DNA of 64,000 nt, taken from the NCBI GenBank assembly GCA_047495785.1, contig JBLDXI010000055.1, positions 806,001 to 870,000 on the forward strand, read 5' to 3'. Source of the DNA: Lepidodermella squamata. Lineage: Eukaryota > Gastrotricha. Each line of letters opens with the position of its first letter. Positions within the stretch are counted from its first letter, which is position 1. A program made the translations under genes and the position numbers. Under the pieces are notes generated by a model, which ran no database searches, had not been told where the DNA came from, and saw nothing but the letters and a program-made list of their open reading frames with translations. Below are positions 58,366 through 64,000 of this stretch, piece by piece.

Positions 58366-59200
58366 TTTATTCAACGAAATGAGCAAGAATTAGAACTGAT
58401 AAATTATTAATTGAAGAAAGCGAATGATGACTGCGCTGAATTCCTCAGGCGCTTAAAAAAGACCCGCTCCTGGTGTTGCGTAACTCGCCCAAGCATCCAA
58501 TATTTTTTGCTATCGCACGCCGCGCAGCGCGCATGACATGCCGCCCTTTCAGATCCACGCGACTTGAAAAAATAGTTGGGCGAAGTCCATCTGACGAAAA
58601 AAGCTCATTTTGGATGATAAAAATTGAAATGTAAGTTGGATCGAAATAAGCTTGTTGTGAGTTAAGGTGCGATATTCAATAAGGGTCGAAGAGCCGCATC
58701 TCCTGCTGTATCCCTCCTAAAGTCTCGACATTTCATCGCCATCTTCGATCGCAGTGACGCAAAGACGCCATTTTTCAGAGTAAATAAAAAACAATCATTT
58801 TTTTCTCTTTTTGTACTGATTTCTCTTCATGTTACCCATTCTCGCGAATCTCTTAAGTAGAGGGGCTGCCATCAATTTTCGAATGAGCCTGGAAAAACGT
58901 TGCCAACCGCTTCATTTTCATTTGAATTTAAGCGGTCTGGAGAAAAAGTTGGGCAGCAGGTAATGTCCAGGTCCAAAAATATAGCTATGTCACGTGTAGA
59001 TTTGCAATTTTGACCCTCATAGTCCAAAGTCCAGATAATAGAGTCGTGATACGAAACGTTGCCAATATCGCATGGGTTCTTATCATAAAATAATTTAGCC
59101 TATTTTATAGAGGAAATTACCTACGGAGCTAATAAAAAGACAGTACCTTATTTTGTTAGAAATTTTACTTTGACATCGAAAACCCATCACTTAATCCAAA
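58366..59200. promoter_or_regulatory. 835-bp divergent promoter region (sHSP / hydroquinone reductase)
   Basis: Upstream of both the minus-strand sHSP and the plus-strand reductase. GAA/TTC words occur near the sHSP start (TTGAAGAAAGCGAATG at about 58411, CTGAATTCCTC at about 58435) but do not form a canonical three-unit heat-shock element. I see no gene. Confidence 0.35.
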
Positions 59201-60170
59201 ATGTCGTCTGGTCCTTTCCGCGAAACTATTTCGGATGATCACCCTACTTACAAGCCTGAAGCCAACCGATACATCCTCTACGTAGCTGTCATGTGCCCAT
59301 TCGTAATCTTTAACTCACGCAAAGAAACGCAAAATTACACTTTGAAAATTACAGGCACATCGGACGCTGTTGGCAAGGGCTGTGAAAAAGTTGGAAAACA
59401 TCGTTCAACTAGTGGTACTTAATTCGGTGAACGATCCAACGACCGGCTGGCAGTTCCACAGCGACTATGGCGTAGACCCTGTACTCAACGCCAAGTATAT
59501 GAAAGAGCTGTATTTGCTAAGTAAGCCGGATTACGACGGTCGAATCACTGTTCCGGTGCTGTTCGACTCTAAGACTCGAACAATTGTCAACAACGAATCG
59601 GCCGATATTGTGCGAATCTTCAACACGGCGTTCAATGGCCTTCTGGGCGGGAAGACAGTCGACCTGTACCCAGCTCATCTTGCCGACGAAATCGACAAAA
59701 ATTTCATGTCATGGGTTATGGATGACCTGGTTTTCCCGATTTACAAAGCTGGAAGGGCTGAGACCCAGGAAGACTACGACACCAACGCTACGAAGCTATT
59801 CAAGTCGCTAGACCGATTGGAAACCCTGTTGTCCGAACGCCCATTTGTCGCTGGTGACGTATTGACTGAGGGAGATCTCAAAGTCTACCCTTGGATCGTT
59901 CGTCTGCCGATTGCTTATGAGTACCTTTACAAGGTCAACCTCAAGTCGCTGCGTACAAATGAAGATTACCCACACATTTCGAAGTGGGTGAGGAAAATTT
60001 ATCAAATCCCGGGCGTAGCAGCAACGGTGGACGTGAAACACATTCAGGATGGCAATTTCATCGGACAGCCCAGTGCCAACCCATCCAAAATCGTGCCTCT
60101 TTACAAAGGCCCAGACTTCAACAAACCAGCTCTACCACTCTCCGATAAGGACTTTGTTTGGTTCAAATAA
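59201..60170 (+). CDS. Glutathionyl-hydroquinone reductase (xi-class GST, ECM4/YqjG type)
   Basis: Exons 59201-59302 and 59355-60170, phase 0; 305 aa. The intron splits the catalytic CPF|AHRT motif (Cys32), the family's CPWAHRT with Phe for Trp. Other marks: NDPTTGWQF, VPVLFDSKTRTIVNNESADI (glutathione site), LDRLETLL, EGDLKVYPWIVR, HISKWVRKIYQIPGVA. Enzymes of this class use Cys and glutathione to reduce glutathionyl-hydroquinones. They are common in bacteria, fungi, plants and archaea and seldom described in animals. The spliceosomal intron and normal flanking genes show that it is a resident nuclear gene, not contamination. It is slightly shorter than bacterial members at the N-terminus. 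Confidence 0.85.
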
Positions 60171-60300
60171 TCGATTATTAATGGTGCTGCAAAAAAGGCG
60201 ACTTGAATCAAGCACGGAATGAATATTGAACTGCCTCGGCACAATTGATGCAAATTTGATTAAATAATTTTTGAAAATAAAAAAAAATATTTGACATTTA

Positions 60301-60372
60301 TAGCAGAGCGTAGTTTCGATCTACAGACCTCTGGGTTATGGGCCCAGCGCGCTTCCACTGCGCCACTCTGCT
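60301..60372 (-). tRNA. Initiator tRNA-Met (CAT), copy 2
   Basis: Reverse complement of the same 72-nt gene as 56229-56300, identical over the full length as far as I can compare. At least 200 bp of 5' flank (to about 60525) is also shared with the other copy, so this is a segmental duplication and not independent retroposition. The 3' flank differs (ATAAATGTCAAATATTTTTTTT). Confidence 0.95.
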
Positions 60373-60890
60373 TGTCTGAAAATAATAATGAAGAAATAGA
60401 GTATAAACAGCTGAAATGATGCAATCTAAGATCATCGCCAACATGCAAAAAAACCACGCATTATTTATTAATTGATGAGTCATCGCTAATTCCTCAATGC
60501 GTTGGGTGTTTGCGCGCAAACAAGTTTTCGGCTGTCCAAAGCAATTCTAAAAACCATAGTATCTTTAATTCTTTTCAATTTATTGGCGATTCGCGAGATA
60601 TCCTTGGCAGACTAGGGTCCAGTTTAACTGGTACTTGTTTATTTTTCATGTTTGAATGGTAGAAATTTAGATTGTAATCGTGCTCCCGACCCGAAACTTG
60701 AAGTTGGTAAACGAAATCTGAAATAAAAAATAGAATTATAGAATTTCTTCAAAATTCTCAAAATTCATCTCACATTCTAGCATTAGTATTTCGACAGGTT
60801 TTAAATGATGGAACACAACTGCAGTTGTACTGATGCCTTCAATACCAGGTAGGAATGGATCGTAATCAGCCGCCATTTTCTTTTGACCTT
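60301..60890 (-). repeat. Minus-strand arm of an inverted segmental duplication
   Basis: In minus order it carries the end of the C1GALT-like gene (about 60890-60740), a spacer and the initiator tRNA-Met. The plus-strand arm (about 55684-56300) has the same order. Shared words include ACCCAACGCATTGAGG.ATTAGC and TTTTTTTGCATGTTGGCGATGATCTTAG. The arms are separated by ~4 kb containing tRNA-Thr, the LamG-like, sHSP and reductase genes. Confidence 0.75.
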
Positions 60891-61703
60891 CCTCGGTGAG
60901 ATTGAAAGCAACAGATAGTCGGTAGGGTATAAATCTCTGCCGATGAAATGCATCTCTCGAGTCGCCAACCTTCACGCCTAATTTATCTAGACAGTGACTG
61001 AAGGTTCGATCCTCACAGCCTGAATCTCCTTCAACACACGCTTTGTATTTGGCTCGTTCTTTTTCAGTGCCGAATAGCCGAAGAGCCTGCCGTGATATTG
61101 CGTAACCAGCGCCGGCGACGTAGTGAGACCGATGCCTGCCAACTATTAACGGGTCTTCAGGTGAAAACTGACTCAGCACCAAGCGTAGATTTTCCATAAT
61201 CACAAAGCTGTCATCATCAGCTTTTAAGAACCAGTCGAATTCCTCAAGGTGCTTATCATGTGCCAGCCTATGAATAGAATTTGTAGGATGATAAGCATGG
61301 AAGACAATTTAATCTAACAGAAATGTCGCTTTCGTTTTACTCCAAAGAGCGTCGTAGGACGAATCGTTAGTGACCTTGGTGATTCCGAGCCTCGGTTCTT
61401 CTTCATCACTGGCGATAATGGCCCGATCACAACGCCGGGCCCATGTCTCGAGGACCGTTGGAACCCGAATTTCGTGGTAATTTTTCGTTGTCAGAATCAG
61501 ACATAAAATGTTGAGGGGACGAGTCGCAGGAGACGCTTCATACCTGAAATTTTGTTGGTATGAGAAATTCATTAAATAAAAATGCGATACTTTGCTAAGG
61601 ATGGGGAATACTCTTGGAACTTCGAAATAAGCAAGTATGCCGTTACAATAATACAGTACAGGTACAAAAATCTGTTTATCCGATAAGAATAAGGCAGAAG
61701 CAT
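60736..61703 (-). CDS. C1GALT-like beta-1,3-galactosyltransferase (GT31)
   Basis: Exons (minus) 61703-61591, 61543-61319, 61267-60736; 289 aa. Exon 1 gives a type II anchor (RFLYLYCIIVTAYLLISKF). The catalytic domain has LNILCLILTT, the VLETWARRCDRAI block, FLKADDDSFV (DDD at 130-132, metal and UDP-sugar site), VGRHRSHYVAGAGYAISRQA, EDRTFSHCLDKLGVK and SFHY-like VVFHHLKP. Known role of the family: adding galactose to GalNAc-Ser/Thr (core 1 O-glycan) in the Golgi. It is ~70 aa shorter than vertebrate C1GALT1 at the ends, so a related GT31 activity is possible. It shares a 141-bp divergent promoter with the GT32 gene. Confidence 0.82.
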
Positions 61704-61844
61704 TGTTGATTCGAATAATATAAATTCCCGTATTTTGCGATAAATCAGACGGCCACAATCAGACGGACACGCGATTGCTTTTCATTCATCATTTCAGTTC
61801 GTTTCAGCTTCGTTCATTCATTAAAATCGAAAGTAGAGCTAGAA
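61704..61844. promoter_or_regulatory. 141-bp gap between divergent glycosyltransferase genes
   Basis: The start codons of the C1GALT-like gene (minus) and the GT32 gene (plus) are 141 bp apart. TATAAATT at about 61729 and paired TTTCAGTTCGTTTCAGCTTCGTTCATTC words at about 61792 are the only notable sites. It is probably a shared promoter; a ttcag word may be a leader acceptor. Confidence 0.4.
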
Positions 61845-62905
61845 ATGCGATACAAGGTAAAATCCTTGTCGATCTTCGCGGCTTTTAGCTTTCTCTGTTT
61901 TATGCTGATTTTCGATCGCATGCTAAATAATGCCAGTGAATTTGAGAAAATCGACCAATTTTTACTTGCCAAATCAAGGAAAGTTCAGTCTGGAAAGGTC
62001 CCAAAGATTCTACATCAAACATGGAAAATCCGCGACGAATTACCGCCAAAATACGATAGATATCGTGCCATTTGGCTCGAATTTCATCCTGAAGGCGAAT
62101 GGACCCATCATTTATGGACTGATGAGGAAAATCGCGAGTTGATAAAAAGGTATTGGAGTTTAATTCAATTAATAGTTTTTTGATGATATTTTTTATTTAG
62201 ACATTACTCATGGATCCTCGGGGTCTACGATGCCATGCCTGTAGGGGTGATGCGTTCAGATATCATTCGATACGCATTGATGCATCGCTACGGTGGTGTT
62301 TACGCTGACCTTGACATGGAACCCTTACGTCCTATCGACAGCTTGATCGAAAACGCAGTCACGCCAGTCACACTAGCTTACATGGCGAAGGCTTCAGAAT
62401 TGATGGAACAAGAACTAGAGCACAATCTTCCGGCTTGTTTCCTGATTTCAGCTCCTGGTCACACTCTATGGATATCGACGCTTGTCCTTAGCATGCAAGC
62501 ATTCAAGGTGCTTCCGATAAAATCGAGACCTGAATACGTCACAGGTGCTTTGAATGTTTTTCCCATCATTTTTTACGTGAATTTTTCTTAGGGCCTGCTG
62601 TGTTTCACCAAGCAATAACGCATTATTTAAAGCAAATTTCGGAGTTGAGGAAAACAGAGCCAGATGGCGATTTAGCAAATAATTCACCGCGCATCTTCGA
62701 TATTTCTTTCATTGAAGCTGGGCTGATATATCCATACCATTGGCGGTACTTCGATCAAGAAATTGGCCAACTTTGCGGCGGAACTTCGCCACGTCAGAAT
62801 GAAACAGCCTGCAAGGCTCATTTTCCGGACGCTTTGACTATTCAATATTCAGGTTACTCGTGGAAAAATGAATGGGAAACATTTATGAAAAGCGAAATAA
62901 ACTGA
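61845..62905 (+). CDS. GT32-family glycosyltransferase (Gly_transf_sug, OCH1-like)
   Basis: Exons 61845-62149, 62201-62544, 62592-62905; 320 aa. A type II anchor lies near the N-terminus (LSIFAAFSFLCFMLIF). The catalytic part has KVPKILHQTWK, W....(D)EENREL, MRSDIIRYALMHRYGGVYAD, LD (DxD 138-140, metal and nucleotide-sugar site) and the TGP-V motif created exactly across intron 2. This family includes yeast OCH1 and inositol-phosphoceramide mannosyltransferases and alpha-1,4 sugar transferases; the donor here cannot be told from sequence. It ends at 62905 with WKNEWETF. Confidence 0.82.
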
Positions 62906-63189
62906 GGTGTGGTCCTTATATATCGGTCATTTTTTACTCAGGTATTGATGAAGACATGTGAAAGGATTCCATCGGTAACTCGGCAGTTGAAAATCCCGTT
63001 TCATCTCGGTATGAATTTCCAGAAACGCAGCCAAATTAGGAATACTTTTTTCTCTCGGCACGAGATAAATTCATCAATCGATTTTTATAGAGCACGCGTT
63101 TATCTATTTTAATTGACCGGCTCACGTTGCTCTTAAAATGATTCTTGAAAACCTGAATTTCGTGAAACCAACAGTTTTCGACTTTGAAA

Positions 63190-64000
63190 ATGGTAGCTAA
63201 CGCCATCAAACTGATGCTCACCCTTCGGAAGCCACGTTTTTCTGGCTTCAATTTCAACGCTTTTTACCTTATTGCTCTGCTATGCTGTGCCGTGTTGCTG
63301 ATTCTGAATTCGATTCCGATCCTAGGGCCGAACACCAAACGGTGCCTGGTATATTTCCCCCTTATTTTAGAGTAATATTTTAGAGGTATTTTCCTTTTTG
63401 TAGATTGATGATAAAACAGCACAGCAAATTCAGTTGAGAAAAACGCTGGTTCGGGAATTTTGCAATCGGTCAATTGACAGCTTTGGAGACCATCCGCCGC
63501 ACAAATCCGTCGATTGGACGCATTTCGAAAAATTCCGCCACCTCGGATTCAAAGCCTAGTAATTTATTTGTCCATTTCTCTCGATTTTTGTATTCAATTT
63601 ATTTATTCCAGTGACCATTTGATTTGGTGGAACGATCTCTACGTCAATGAGCAGTACAAAATGATATTTTGCGCGTAAGCTAGATTTCAAAATGCAATTT
63701 TGGGAAAATTATCCAACATTTTAGGGCGCCGAAAAATGGCAATACCAACGTTCGCCACTACATCATGCACATGAGCCAGCATCCGGACATCGACACTTAC
63801 GAGTATAACCGGACTGAAATGATGAAGGTTCACGTCAAAGGTTACAAATCGCCCTATTTACGCCGACTTTCCGAGTATAACACCGAGGAGGCTCAGGCTA
63901 TTTTTGCTAATTATTCGAAATTTGCCTTCGTTCGCGAACCAGTCGATCGAATGCTGTCAGCTTGGCATGAAAAGTTTTCGACAGTCGAGTCAGATGGCAT
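63190..64000 (+). CDS. Carbohydrate sulfotransferase-like protein 5 (3' end outside window)
   Basis: Exons 63190-63348, 63404-63558, 63612-63674, 63725->64000, phases 0, 2, 2 as in the minus-strand cluster. Signal anchor in exon 1 (YLIALLCCAVLLILN), a linker exon, the 63-nt exon (IWWNDLYVNEQYKMIFC), then 5' PAPS site APKNGNTNVRHYI and 3' site FAFVREPVDRMLSAWHEKF. The window ends within exon 4 at the SDG that precedes its last codons in the other copies. It is closest to copy 4 in the 5' site. Confidence 0.82.

Noticed and set aside
57841-58410. 189-aa plus-strand frame opposite the small heat-shock protein
   Set aside because: It is an antisense shadow of a C/G-rich coding exon; composition (Val/Glu/Ala repeats) mirrors the GGF repeat.

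Overview
This window is nuclear DNA of a small, compact animal genome. Genes are split by many introns of about 45-65 nt with GT...AG borders and T-rich acceptors, gaps between genes are often 50-350 bp, and families familiar from animals are present (DHX34, NMRAL1, C1GALT-like and GT32 glycosyltransferases, carbohydrate sulfotransferases, HARBI1-like, initiator tRNA-Met). Intron style and density suggest an ecdysozoan such as a nematode or tardigrade; this is an inference of low certainty. Gene models below were built by hand from reading frames, splice phase and comparison between paralogues in the window.

Layout. (1) 0-9 kb: three tandem RING-finger genes sharing an unrecognised C-terminal domain; the third adds a B-box, coiled coil and long acidic segment, and its last intron (2.9 kb) is filled with decayed retroelement DNA. 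(2) 9.2-23.4 kb: one DHX34 RNA helicase gene (8 exons, 1195 aa by my model) stretched by three introns of 3.2-3.7 kb packed with decayed mobile elements (Ty3/gypsy pol pieces, a pogo-type transposase with an OTU-like domain, a perfect inverted-repeat element). (3) 23.5-42.4 kb: seven tandem RING - B-box - coiled-coil - ankyrin genes with the same four-exon plan; five are intact, one has a frameshift and one is clearly broken. (4) 43-49.5 kb: an NMRAL1-like redox-sensor gene, Harbinger remnants, and three small helical proteins, two of them paralogues with an MGN start and a glycine zipper. (5) 49.9-55.5 kb: four tandem minus-strand carbohydrate sulfotransferases; a fifth starts at 63.2 kb on the plus strand. 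(6) 55.6-63 kb: two initiator tRNA-Met genes in an inverted duplication that also copied the 3' end of a C1GALT-like gene, a tRNA-Thr, a secreted LamG-like protein, a small heat-shock protein, a glutathionyl-hydroquinone reductase (a family better known from bacteria, fungi and plants), and a divergent pair of glycosyltransferases.

How they may work together. The RING genes look like a local birth-and-death array of E3 ubiquitin ligases: RING for E2 recruitment, ankyrin repeats or the C-terminal domain for target choice, and a basic C-terminal tail that may send the ankyrin type to the nucleus. The right end is a Golgi glycan neighbourhood (five sulfotransferases, C1GALT-like, GT32). The best candidate for an undescribed system is the RING-B-box-coiled-coil-ankyrin array.
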